This document shows, piece by piece, positions 33,438-41,365 of a stretch of DNA of 64,000 bases. The notes below the pieces were generated by a model, which was not told the origin of the DNA, made no database searches, and saw only the letters and a program-made list of their open reading frames with translations. This DNA comes from Paracoccus litorisediminis (GTDB taxonomy: Bacteria; Pseudomonadota; Alphaproteobacteria; Rhodobacterales; Rhodobacteraceae): positions 1 to 64,000 of the forward strand of contig NZ_WMIG01000015.1 in the NCBI RefSeq assembly GCF_009711205.1, in the 5' to 3' direction. How positions within the stretch are numbered: position 1 is the stretch's first letter; each line of letters opens with the position of its first letter. The translations under genes were made by a program, and so were the position numbers.

Positions 33438-34712
33438 TTAAGGCTCGGGCTTGCCTGCGGTGTGATAGGCTCCAAGAATTTGCCCAATGCGCCAGATCAG
33501 GACCTCTTGCGGGTCAAGCGGGTTGCCCGCGAAATGGCGGGCAGCTGGCAAATGTTGGTGAAAAAGCAGCGCGGGTACGGATTGACCAGACAGTGCCGTC
33601 ATCAGCCGGTCGACGGCGGCAGCCGCCTTGGGATGGGTCCAATAGTAGCGGATGCGGTCAGACAGCGAATAGTGCCGCATCAGCCGCTGCTCATCGGCAT
33701 TGCCGTCGTAATGCTGCGCCCAATGGCCGGGTTCGGCCAGCATCAGCGCCTCCATCGTGTTGCGCAGCGGCCGGTCGCCGTAATCCGGCAACAGGTCCGA
33801 GGCAATCAGGTCCAGCGCGTAAAGCGCCTCGCGCAGGACAAAGGTCAGTTCAGGGCCGACCTTGAGGATCGGAAAGCCGTTTTCGACCAGCGCAGCCAGC
33901 GCTGTCGGCCCCTGATAGTCGGTGGAATGGGCCTCATAGACGAATTGCGGCTCATCCGTCAGCAGGGCGGTCAGGTCGCGGCTTAGGCCCGGATCATAGG
34001 CGATGACATTGCGGTTGCCGAATTCGACGCCGGGCTGCACCACCAGAGCGATCGCGCGGGCAAAGGCGTCGCTCTGCCCGGCCTCGGAAAAGACCCGACG
34101 ATGAATGGCGATCGTCTGCCCTGCCGCCTTGGCCGAGGTCGGCAGAAGCCCGTCAATGGCATGGTCCGCGCCTCCGGGCGGGGGAACCTCGGTGCCGATG
34201 ACGTAAAGTGGCGGCGGCAGGTTCAGCCGTTTCGCGGTGGCCTCGGCCTTGGCGGCCAGACGCACGGCGCGACGGGCGGTGGTTTCATCGTCAAGCGCTG
34301 CGGGCTCATCCCGGCAGCCCATCGAGGCATCCAGATGGATCTTGCGGAACCCGGCGGCGACATAGGCCTCGACCATCCGTTCCGCCTCGGCCAGCGCATC
34401 CCCGGCCGCGCGGTCGCGCCACGGGTTCGGGCCCAGATGGTCGCCGCCCAGAAGGATCAGTTCGGGTGGACAGCCCTCGGATGCAGCGATGTCATGGACC
34501 AGCGCGGCGAAATCTGCGGGCTGCATGCCGGTATAGCCGCCCCGATGATTGACCTGATTGCAGGTGGCCTCGATCAGCGCCGCGCTGCCATGGTCGCGGG
34601 CAAAGCGCAGCGCCGCGCGCAGCACCACCGGATGGGCCGAACAGACCGAGGTGATGCCCCGCACATGACCCTGCCGCCGCATGGTGGCCAAGGTCAGCAG
34701 ATCCAAAGGCAT
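33438..34712 (-). CDS. D-tagatose-bisphosphate aldolase subunit, GatZ/KbaZ family
   Basis: A 424-residue TIM-barrel protein of the GatZ/KbaZ family. Motifs include GITSVCSAHPVVLRAAL, ALIEATCNQVNHRGGYTGM, LLGGDHLGPNPW and FRKIHLDASMGC. In Escherichia coli this subunit supports the catalytic GatY/KbaY aldolase. No GatY/KbaY homologue is in the window, and stand-alone members may have other activities, including sugar-phosphate handling. The start shares one base with the PfkB stop (TGATG). Operon order is ROK, PfkB, GatZ. Confidence 0.88.
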   Translation of the reverse strand: MPLDLLTLATMRRQGHVRGITSVCSAHPVVLRAALRFARDHGSAALIEATCNQVNHRGGYTGMQPADFAALVHDIAASEGCPPELILLGGDHLGPNPWRDRAAGDALAEAERMVEAYVAAGFRKIHLDASMGCRDEPAALDDETTARRAVRLAAKAEATAKRLNLPPPLYVIGTEVPPPGGADHAIDGLLPTSAKAAGQTIAIHRRVFSEAGQSDAFARAIALVVQPGVEFGNRNVIAYDPGLSRDLTALLTDEPQFVYEAHSTDYQGPTALAALVENGFPILKVGPELTFVLREALYALDLIASDLLPDYGDRPLRNTMEALMLAEPGHWAQHYDGNADEQRLMRHYSLSDRIRYYWTHPKAAAAVDRLMTALSGQSVPALLFHQHLPAARHFAGNPLDPQEVLIWRIGQILGAYHTAGKPEP

Positions 34713-35683
34713 CAGAAACCCCTCGGCGTGCTTGCATTGAAGCCGTCCAGCTCGGCGCGCGTTCCCGCCCCTTCCATCGGGCCGCGGAAGGTGACGTTGC
34801 GCGCACCGGCGGCGCAGGCATAGGTCAGCGCCTGTTCGACCGGCAGCCCCAACCGGCGACTGGCCACATAGGCCCCGCCAAAGCAGTCGCCCGCCCCCGT
34901 CGGGTCGATTTCGCTGACGCGGAACGGCGCGGCATCGACCCGGCTGCCGTCGCGGCCAAAGCAGGTGGCGCCTTGCGCACCGCGTTTCAGCACGATTTCC
35001 TCCACCCCCATGCCAAGCAGCCGCGCGACCGCCGCCGCTTCGCCGTCGATACCCGCCGCGCGCTCAAGCTCATCGCCCGAGGGCAGCAGCAAATCCGCCT
35101 GCGCGACAAGCCGGGCAAAGCGGGCCTCGATCTGAGGGGCAAGCTGCAATTCCTTGCGCAGGTTCGGGTCCACCGAAAGCGAGCCGCCCCGCGCCTTGAC
35201 GATGCCAACGGCCTGATCGATCACCTCGCAGGCGCTTGGCATGGTCAGCGCCGAGCCCATCACATGCAGATGGCCCGCGCTGGCGATCAGGTGCTGGACC
35301 CTGTCGGTCCAGCCAAAACGCGCAGCAGCCGATGTGGCGATATTGAACACGAAATCACGCGTGCCATCGTCGCGGTAACGGACAAAGGCGCTGCCTGTCG
35401 GAAAGGCCGGGTCGATCGCCACCGCCGAAATATCGACCCCGTCCCGCTGCAACCGGTTCAGATTGACCCGCCCGAAATCATCGCTGCCGACCGCCCCGAT
35501 CATCGCTGAAGGGCAACCCATCCGTCCGCATTGATCGATGAAGATCGCCGGCGCGCCGCTGGGATAGGGGCCGGTCAGCGGCTGCGCGGCCAGAAAGCCG
35601 GGGCCGACGGTCGTGGCCATGATCTCGACCAGAATCTCGCCGACCGTGACGGTCGGGCCCAGCGTTGCGGCGGAAAGCGGCAT
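34712..35683 (-). CDS. PfkB-family sugar kinase
   Basis: A 323-residue ribokinase-fold kinase. The ATP and catalytic-base motif is EIDPTGAGDCFGGAYVASRRLG (about 255). The N-terminal segment VGEILVEIMATTVGPGFL and the substrate loop GAVGSDDFGRVNLNRLQRDGVDI are typical. It shares single-base overlaps with both neighbours, so it is tightly coupled to the ROK regulator and the GatZ-type protein. A tagatose-6-phosphate or other ketose kinase role is likely from context; the sugar is not certain. Confidence 0.9.
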   Translation of the reverse strand: MPLSAATLGPTVTVGEILVEIMATTVGPGFLAAQPLTGPYPSGAPAIFIDQCGRMGCPSAMIGAVGSDDFGRVNLNRLQRDGVDISAVAIDPAFPTGSAFVRYRDDGTRDFVFNIATSAAARFGWTDRVQHLIASAGHLHVMGSALTMPSACEVIDQAVGIVKARGGSLSVDPNLRKELQLAPQIEARFARLVAQADLLLPSGDELERAAGIDGEAAAVARLLGMGVEEIVLKRGAQGATCFGRDGSRVDAAPFRVSEIDPTGAGDCFGGAYVASRRLGLPVEQALTYACAAGARNVTFRGPMEGAGTRAELDGFNASTPRGF

Positions 35684-36900
35684 CAGGCAATCTCCTTGTC
35701 ATGATCGGCGGGCTCGGTGCCGCCCAGCACGTCGCTTTCGGGCGACAGGAAGCGTTGATGAAGCAGGCAGGCCGCGCCAAAGGCCGAGCCGAATTCGGCG
35801 TCCTCGTCCACCGCGATCTGCGGAGCGGGAAAATCGACCGATTGCATCGCCCGCATATGCGCAGCCACCCGCGCCGAGACCAGCGGATAAAGCGCCGAGA
35901 TCGAACCACCCAGCACGATCCGCTCGGGGTCAATCAGCCGACAGGCTTGCACCAGCGCCAGCGCCAGATGTCGCGACCAGTCCTCGGCGATGGTCACGGC
36001 CTCGGGTTCGCGGTCGCGCACGCCGGTCAGGAAATTCTGCAGGTCGACGTCTCTGCGCCCGGTCGCGGCCCGGTAGCGACCGACCAGCGTTTCGCGTCCG
36101 ATCAACTGTTCCAGCGTTTTGTCACCGGCCTGCATCAGGACCATGTGGCCAATCTCTCCCGCCAACCCATGCCCGCCACGAAACAGCTTGCCGTCGATCA
36201 GGATACCGCCGCCGATGCCCGTCTCCATGACCAGAAACAGGATCACGCCCGAGGGGCCGCGCTTGTAGCTGTCACCGATGGCAAAGGCGTTGGCGTCGTT
36301 CTCGATGATGATCGGCAGAGGCACCGGCAGCGCTGCCCGGATCATTTCGACCAGCGCCACATCGCGCCAGCCGATCAGCGGGGCCAGCCGGACCCGGCCA
36401 TCGGGGCGGATATGCATCGGGGCCGAAACCCCGATGCCCTGACAGCGTGCGACCATGACCGGGTCCATGGCCGCGAAGACCAGATCGACGGCTTCGGCCA
36501 CCGCCTGTTCGACCGGGGCGGAGGGCGCATCAAAGGCGCGCTTGCGGGTCAGAACCACGCGACCGCTCAGATCCATCACCACGGCCGAGATATGTTCGAC
36601 CCCGATCTCGATCCCGACGAAGAAGGCGGCGTCCGGGACCAATTCCAGCAGGATGCCCGGCCGCCCTGCCCGCATTCGTCCGGTCGGTGGCGGGACGGTG
36701 CGGTCCTCGACCTCGCGGACGAGACCGCCTTGGGTCAGCTCGCCCACGATCTGCCCCGACGACGACCGGTTCAGTCCCAGCCGCCGGGCCAGATCGGCGC
36801 GGCTCATACAGCCGGAACTGTGCAGGATCGTCAATGCCGCCACGGCATTGCTGATCCTGATGCGGCGCGGCGAACTGCCAGTCGAAACGATTTCGTGCAC
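35683..36900 (-). CDS. ROK-family transcriptional regulator (NagC/XylR type)
   Basis: A 405-residue regulator. An N-terminal winged helix (CMSRADLARRLGLNRSSSGQIVGELTQGGLVREVE, about 30-65) precedes a ROK sugar-kinase-like domain with AVVMDLSGRVVL and VMETGIGGGILIDGKLFRGGHGLAGEIGHM. The usual zinc-site cysteine cluster after GEIGH is not visible, which fits a regulator with weak or no kinase activity. It is first of a three-gene operon and probably represses it in the absence of the sugar. Confidence 0.9.
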   Translation of the reverse strand: MHEIVSTGSSPRRIRISNAVAALTILHSSGCMSRADLARRLGLNRSSSGQIVGELTQGGLVREVEDRTVPPPTGRMRAGRPGILLELVPDAAFFVGIEIGVEHISAVVMDLSGRVVLTRKRAFDAPSAPVEQAVAEAVDLVFAAMDPVMVARCQGIGVSAPMHIRPDGRVRLAPLIGWRDVALVEMIRAALPVPLPIIIENDANAFAIGDSYKRGPSGVILFLVMETGIGGGILIDGKLFRGGHGLAGEIGHMVLMQAGDKTLEQLIGRETLVGRYRAATGRRDVDLQNFLTGVRDREPEAVTIAEDWSRHLALALVQACRLIDPERIVLGGSISALYPLVSARVAAHMRAMQSVDFPAPQIAVDEDAEFGSAFGAACLLHQRFLSPESDVLGGTEPADHDKEIA

Positions 36901-36967
36901 GGGGTCATTCCCAGAATTTCAGTCAATACCGCAGAATAGCGCCCGCGACGCTGGCGACCAATGCCAT

Positions 36968-37852
36968 TCAGGGACGCGCATTGGTGGCGCGGCGGCGGCG
37001 GGCCTCGTCCATCTTCTGCTCGATGAAGCGCTTGGCATGGGCTGCCAAGGGATCGTTCTCGGTCCAGGTGTCGCGCCAGATCGCGCAGGTCAGCGACAGC
37101 GCCTCATCGACAACGGCGGTCGAGAAGCTTTCAAAGACGATGTCGCGCTGATAATCGATGTCCAGCAGCGCATCGAAGGTCTTGTCGAAATCGATGACCC
37201 CGTCGCCCAGATAGCCGCGATTGCTTTCCCCGATATGGAAATAGCCGATCTTGTCACCGGCAAGCCGGATGGCCGCGGCCGGATTGGCCTCTTCGATGTT
37301 CATGTGAAAGGTATCCAGATGCAGCCGCACGTGATCCGAGCCGGTTTCTTCAATGAATTTCAGGCCCTGCGCCGTGGTGTTCAGAAGATTTGTCTCGAAC
37401 CGGTTGACGACTTCAAGCACCAGATCGACGCCCGCTTCGCGGGCGATATCGGCGGTCCGGGCGATGGTCGCGACGCTGTTGTCCCAACCACGCCGCGTCG
37501 GCAGCCGGTTGTATTTCGTATGGGCCGAATAAAGGATCCCGCCCAGCTTGTTGCCGCCCACGTCCCGCACCGCCCGCACCGCATCGGCCAGCAGCGCCGC
37601 TCCTGCGGCAACCGACGCGTCATCCTCGCTGGAAACATCCTTGTCCAGCGGTAGGCCCATGGTCACGCCGATCTGAACATCCAGCGACTGCGCCAGCCGC
37701 GCCAGACGGTCCAGATCGAATTTTTCCGGCCGCAGATAGGCGAATTCGATGGTTCGGTAGCCATGTTCTGCGGTCTTGCGAAGCGCCGTTTCCAACCCCT
37801 CCTGGGTTTGGCCGCCAGTCCATACAAATGAGTGGATACCCAACCGTCCCAT
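36968..37852 (-). CDS. Ketose 3-epimerase-like sugar isomerase (DTE/DPE family)
   Basis: A 294-residue TIM-barrel protein of the AP_endonuc_2 superfamily. The metal ligands of D-tagatose/D-psicose 3-epimerases are all visible: LVLEVVNRFE (Glu), RLHLDTFHMNIEEAN (Asp), YFHIGESNRGYLGDG (His) and IVFESFSTA (Glu). EVVNRFE and LDTFHMNIEE are close to the Pseudomonas cichorii tagatose epimerase. It lies 67 bases upstream of the ROK-PfkB-GatZ operon on the same strand, completing a plausible epimerise-phosphorylate-cleave route for a rare ketose. TATAAT-like bases at 37923-37928 (minus strand) may be its promoter. Confidence 0.88.
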   Translation of the reverse strand: MGRLGIHSFVWTGGQTQEGLETALRKTAEHGYRTIEFAYLRPEKFDLDRLARLAQSLDVQIGVTMGLPLDKDVSSEDDASVAAGAALLADAVRAVRDVGGNKLGGILYSAHTKYNRLPTRRGWDNSVATIARTADIAREAGVDLVLEVVNRFETNLLNTTAQGLKFIEETGSDHVRLHLDTFHMNIEEANPAAAIRLAGDKIGYFHIGESNRGYLGDGVIDFDKTFDALLDIDYQRDIVFESFSTAVVDEALSLTCAIWRDTWTENDPLAAHAKRFIEQKMDEARRRRATNARP

Positions 37853-38054
37853 AGCGAACTCCTCCGACTCGCTGTGCGTCTGGGGCCATGGTCAGGATTT
37901 TTGGATGGAGGCGCAACTATTAATTATACAGGGAATTTGGCACGTATATCCGCCACGCAATGTCGCAGATACGATAGCTGACATATTTGTATGTAGATCA
38001 CGCATATTACAGGGAATGGCATGATCGGACAGATACCAGCAGCAACCGCTTAGT
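37853..38054. other. AT-rich intergenic region, possible small-RNA source
   Basis: This gap holds the promoter region of the epimerase gene. It contains two direct repeats ACAGGGAAT(TT)GGCA (37928 and 38009). No minus-strand coding sequence fits. A strong plus-strand terminator at 38055-38084 has no plus-strand gene upstream of it, which raises the possibility of a short plus-strand transcript starting in this AT-rich stretch. Confidence 0.35.
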
Positions 38055-38084
38055 CCGGGCGCAACGGGAGTTGCGCCCGGTTTT
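38055..38084 (+). terminator. Intrinsic terminator on the plus strand with no gene before it
   Basis: A perfect 10-base stem CCGGGCGCAA/TTGCGCCCGG with a six-base loop is followed by TTTT on the plus strand. No annotated plus-strand gene precedes it. Confidence 0.65.
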
Positions 38085-38087
38085 GCG

Positions 38088-38120
38088 CCCCGAACCGCCC
38101 TCGAATGGATCGGTTCGGGG
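38088..38120. terminator. Second hairpin beyond the PadR-SIP gene end
   Basis: A perfect 10-base stem CCCCGAACCG/CGGTTCGGGG with a 13-base loop. It lies 13 bases past the stop of the minus-strand PadR-SIP gene and probably ends its transcript, though no T-run follows on either strand. Confidence 0.5.
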
Positions 38121-38132
38121 GTCAGCTTTATG

Positions 38133-39428
38133 TCAGTCTTCGAGCAGTTTTTCCTGCGCGTCGGCCTGACCCTTCAGCCAGTAGCCGGCGGCCTTGAGCC
38201 ACTCGCGGGGATGGCCGCGTTCCTTCTGGAAATGGTCGCGCAGGGCGCGGGCGACGCCGGCTTCGGCGGCGATCCAGATGAAGCCCTTGCCTTCGGGCAG
38301 GTCCAGCTGCGCCGCGGCCTCCAGCACGGGGGCGGGATCGGCGGGATCGGCACGGTGCGACCATGCCGCCTCATGCGTGGCGCGGGTGGACCAGAGCTGC
38401 TCCTCGGCCGCCTCGGTGACCAGACCCAGCGTCGTGACCTGCGTACCCTCGGGCATTTCCTCGACCCAGCGGCCCATGGCGGGCAGCGCGGTTTCGTCGC
38501 CGATCAGCAGCCACCAGTCAAAGATCGGCGCCACCACCGCCGAGCCGCGCGGGCCGCCGATGTTCAGCGTATCGCCCAGCTTTGCGTCAACGGCCCATTG
38601 CGTCGCCGGACCGGCCTCATGCACGGCGAAGTCAAGGGTCAGCGTCCGGGCCTGACGGTCAAAGGCGCGCGGGGTGTAGTCGCGCATCGCCGGGCCTTCG
38701 CCGCCGATGTCGAAGAACAGTTTGACGTGATCGTCGGGGCCGAGGCTTTCGAAATCGGCCAGTTCCTCGCTGAACAGCACGAAGCGGATCATGTTCGGCG
38801 TGATCCACAGCTTTTCCTGCACGGTCAGGGTGCGGCGGCGGATGTCGAAGCGGTGGCGGGTAATGATAGGTTCCATCTGGGTCGTCCTGCCGCCGTGGCG
38901 GCTGCTTTGGGTATTGGCTTGGCCCGGGACGGACTGGCTGCGAATGGTCTGTGCCGTGCTTTGCAGCAATGCGGCGATCGAGGCAACGCGTTCTTCGCCG
39001 GGATCGCCCGGTTTCAGCACCTCGGTCAGGGCCTGCTTGATCGCCTGCATGCCGGCGCGGATGGGGTCGCGGTCGTCGTCCCTGCTCCAGTCGCGGGCCA
39101 GAAGCGTGTCGGTCGTGGCGCGATTGGCGGTCAGGAAAGCCCGGCCCGGATCGGTGATAGCAAAGGACTTGCGCCCGGATTCAGCCATGGCCGCGACAAA
39201 GCCCATGTCCTCAAGCCAGGCCAGTGTCGGATAGATCACGCCGGGGCTGGGAACATAGCGACCCGCGCTGCGTGCCTCGATCTGGCGGATCAGCTCATAG
39301 CCATGGCTGGGGCCATCCGCGATCAGCGCCAGCAAAAGCAGGCGCAGATCGCCGTAATCCAAAGGACCGCGACCACGGCGATGTCCGCCGTGGCCCTTGT
39401 GTTTGTTATGGGGGTGATGATGTCTCAT
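38133..39428 (-). CDS. PadR regulator fused to siderophore-interacting ferric reductase (YqjI-YqjH fusion)
   Basis: A 431-residue two-module protein. It opens with a His-rich tail (MRHHHPHNKHKGHGGHRRGRG) and a PadR winged helix (LRLLLLALIADGPSHGYELI, SPGVIYPTLAWLEDMGFV), closely matching E. coli YqjI, a nickel-responsive repressor with a His-rich N-terminus. From about residue 185 (MEPIITRHRF) a complete siderophore-interacting flavoprotein follows: FAD motif RDYTPRAFD, IGGPRGSAVV, WLLIGDETALPAMGRW and IWIAAEAGVARALRDHF, as in YqjH. In E. coli these are two divergent genes. The frame is continuous with no stop, but internal initiation at the SIP Met is possible. Confidence 0.88.
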   Translation of the reverse strand: MRHHHPHNKHKGHGGHRRGRGPLDYGDLRLLLLALIADGPSHGYELIRQIEARSAGRYVPSPGVIYPTLAWLEDMGFVAAMAESGRKSFAITDPGRAFLTANRATTDTLLARDWSRDDDRDPIRAGMQAIKQALTEVLKPGDPGEERVASIAALLQSTAQTIRSQSVPGQANTQSSRHGGRTTQMEPIITRHRFDIRRRTLTVQEKLWITPNMIRFVLFSEELADFESLGPDDHVKLFFDIGGEGPAMRDYTPRAFDRQARTLTLDFAVHEAGPATQWAVDAKLGDTLNIGGPRGSAVVAPIFDWWLLIGDETALPAMGRWVEEMPEGTQVTTLGLVTEAAEEQLWSTRATHEAAWSHRADPADPAPVLEAAAQLDLPEGKGFIWIAAEAGVARALRDHFQKERGHPREWLKAAGYWLKGQADAQEKLLED

Positions 39429-39445
39429 GCAGCGAATGTAGTTTG

Positions 39446-39472
39446 CGATATATCGTGTTTCAAGATATATCG
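39446..39472. promoter_or_regulatory. Perfect palindrome upstream of PadR-SIP gene
   Basis: CGATATATC and GATATATCG are exact inverted repeats separated by nine bases. They lie 18 bases upstream of the fusion start, in the 52-base gap before the dctM stop. The natural reading is an autoregulatory PadR operator. Confidence 0.65.
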
Positions 39473-39480
39473 TAAAACGG

Positions 39481-40776
39481 TCACAACATTCCGGGCAGCC
39501 ACAGCGCCATGGCCGGGAAGATCAGGATCAGCGCCAGCCGCAGGAAATCCGCCGCGACATAGGGGACGATCCCGCGAAAGATCCGCATGACCGGCAGCTT
39601 GGGCAGCATGGCTTTCAGGATGAAGACATTCAGCCCGACCGGAGGGGTGATCAGGCTGATCTCGACCACGATCACGGTGACGATCCCCCACCAGACAAGG
39701 TCATAGCCCAGACCCTCGATGATCGGGGCGACGATGGGCACGGTCAGGAAGATCATGGCAAAGCCGTCCATCAGGCAGCCCAGCACCAGATAGAAGACCA
39801 GCAGACAGGCCACGATCATCGCCGGGCTAAGGTCAAGCGACTGGATATAGCGGATCGCCTGCCCCGAGACACCGGACAGGTTGATGAACTGGTTCAGGAC
39901 CAGCGCCCCCGCCGCCACGATGAAGATCATGGTCGAGATGCGCGCGGCCTCGAGCAGGCTGTCGACCAGCACCGCCCATGTCAGCTTGCGGCGCAGGACG
40001 AGCAGCACAAAGGCCCCGCCCGCGCCGATGCCACCGGCCTCGGTCGCGGTGAACCAACCCTTCACCAGCCCCGCCATGATCAGCGAAAACAGCACGGCCA
40101 CCCCCCAGATCTTGCCAAGTGCGGACCATTTCTCGCGCTTGCTGAACTGGCGGTCGCGCGGGGCCCATTCCGGGCGCAGCATCGCGATCACCGCCATGAC
40201 GCCGACATAGATCACCACCTGTGCCAGCCCCGGCAGGATGCCTGCGACGAAAAGTTCGCTGACATTCTGCAGGGTTAGCAGGGCATAGATGATCAGCGCC
40301 CCCGAAGGCGGGATCAGCACGCCCATGGTGCCGCCAGCCGCAATGGAGCCTGCCGAAAAGCCCGGATCATAACCCGCGCGGTCCATTTCCGGGATGGCGA
40401 TCTTGGCCATGGTCGCCGCCGCCGCCGAGGACGAGGCGCACATGGCCGAAAACCCGCCGCAGGCGACGATGGTCGCCATGCCCAGCCCGCCCCGGAAACG
40501 CCCGAACCAGCGGCGCGCGGCCTCGAACAATTCCTCGGCAAGGCTGGCCTTGACGATGAACACGCCCATCAGGATGAACAGCGGCAGGGCCGAGAACTGG
40601 TAATTGGTGGCGTTCTTGACCACCTGCTGCTCGGCGATGGCCAAAGCCGCGCCGATGCCCTTGGGATGGATCGCGGCGATGCCGCCGGTGCCGACCAGCA
40701 TCATGGCGAAGCCCAGTGGCACGCGGGTAAAGGCGATCAGCCCCAGCAGCGCGCTGAAAACGAATAGGGTCAGCAT
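39481..40776 (-). CDS. dctM: TRAP transporter large permease (DctM)
   Basis: A 431-residue inner-membrane protein with about 12 hydrophobic segments, the ion-coupled translocation subunit of a tripartite carboxylate importer. Family motifs are RVPLGFAMMLVG at the N-terminus, GGFSAMCASSSAAAATMAKIAIPEM and GGTMGVLIPPSGALIIYALLT. Its start overlaps the last base of the DctQ stop. The substrate is probably an aromatic carboxylate processed by the adjacent ring-cleavage genes. Confidence 0.93.
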   Translation of the reverse strand: MLTLFVFSALLGLIAFTRVPLGFAMMLVGTGGIAAIHPKGIGAALAIAEQQVVKNATNYQFSALPLFILMGVFIVKASLAEELFEAARRWFGRFRGGLGMATIVACGGFSAMCASSSAAAATMAKIAIPEMDRAGYDPGFSAGSIAAGGTMGVLIPPSGALIIYALLTLQNVSELFVAGILPGLAQVVIYVGVMAVIAMLRPEWAPRDRQFSKREKWSALGKIWGVAVLFSLIMAGLVKGWFTATEAGGIGAGGAFVLLVLRRKLTWAVLVDSLLEAARISTMIFIVAAGALVLNQFINLSGVSGQAIRYIQSLDLSPAMIVACLLVFYLVLGCLMDGFAMIFLTVPIVAPIIEGLGYDLVWWGIVTVIVVEISLITPPVGLNVFILKAMLPKLPVMRIFRGIVPYVAADFLRLALILIFPAMALWLPGML

Positions 40777-41285
40777 CAGGGATTTTCCTCGTCAGGCAGG
40801 GCATGGGGATGGGGGCCGCGATCGGTCAGGACATGGCGCAGGCCAAGGACGGCGAACCAGACCGCGACGGCGCAGAAACCCGCGCTGGCATAGGTCCAAG
40901 GGGCCATCGGGATTTCGAAATAGACCGAAAGCGTGCCGAAACGGTCCAGCCGACCCGCCTGATCGAACATCATCCAACCTAAACCGGCCATGGCGAAGAC
41001 CTCGAACAGGCCGGTAAAGCGGCGCTCGATCCGGGTCAGGCGTGGCTTGTAAAGGTCCGAAAACAGGCCCACGCGGATATGGGCATCGTCGCGCATGACC
41101 AGCGGCATGGCGGCGAAAAAGAAGATCATCAGCGCGAAGGTGACATATTCGCCCGCGCCGGGCAGCGGCTTGCCGATCTGGCGGCCGATGCTGTCGATGA
41201 AGGCCACAAGCGTCATCAGGATCAGCGATAGGCCGGAAATCGCGGCGCAGATCCAGCCAAGCCAGCGATTGAAGGTCTGCAACAT
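40776..41285 (-). CDS. dctQ: TRAP transporter small permease (DctQ)
   Basis: A 169-residue membrane protein with four hydrophobic segments. MLQTFNRWLGWICAAISGLSLILMTLVAFIDSIGRQI and GEYVTFALMIFFFAAMPLVMRDDAHIRV are typical of DctQ. I chose the ATG at 41285 because AAGGAG lies just upstream; 41333 would add 16 residues lacking a ribosome site. It pairs with DctM in the translocation complex. Confidence 0.9.
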   Translation of the reverse strand: MLQTFNRWLGWICAAISGLSLILMTLVAFIDSIGRQIGKPLPGAGEYVTFALMIFFFAAMPLVMRDDAHIRVGLFSDLYKPRLTRIERRFTGLFEVFAMAGLGWMMFDQAGRLDRFGTLSVYFEIPMAPWTYASAGFCAVAVWFAVLGLRHVLTDRGPHPHALPDEENP

Positions 41286-41365
41286 GAGGGGGCTCCTTGC
41301 GAATGCGCGAACCCGCACGCCAAGGCGTGACATGCGGGCCCGAGAGAGACGCGGTTTCGGGGGGA

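Noticed and set aside
38041-38120. Two adjacent hairpins, considered as a tRNA or riboswitch
   Set aside because: No cloverleaf, anticodon arm or CCA end can be drawn, and the stems look like terminators.
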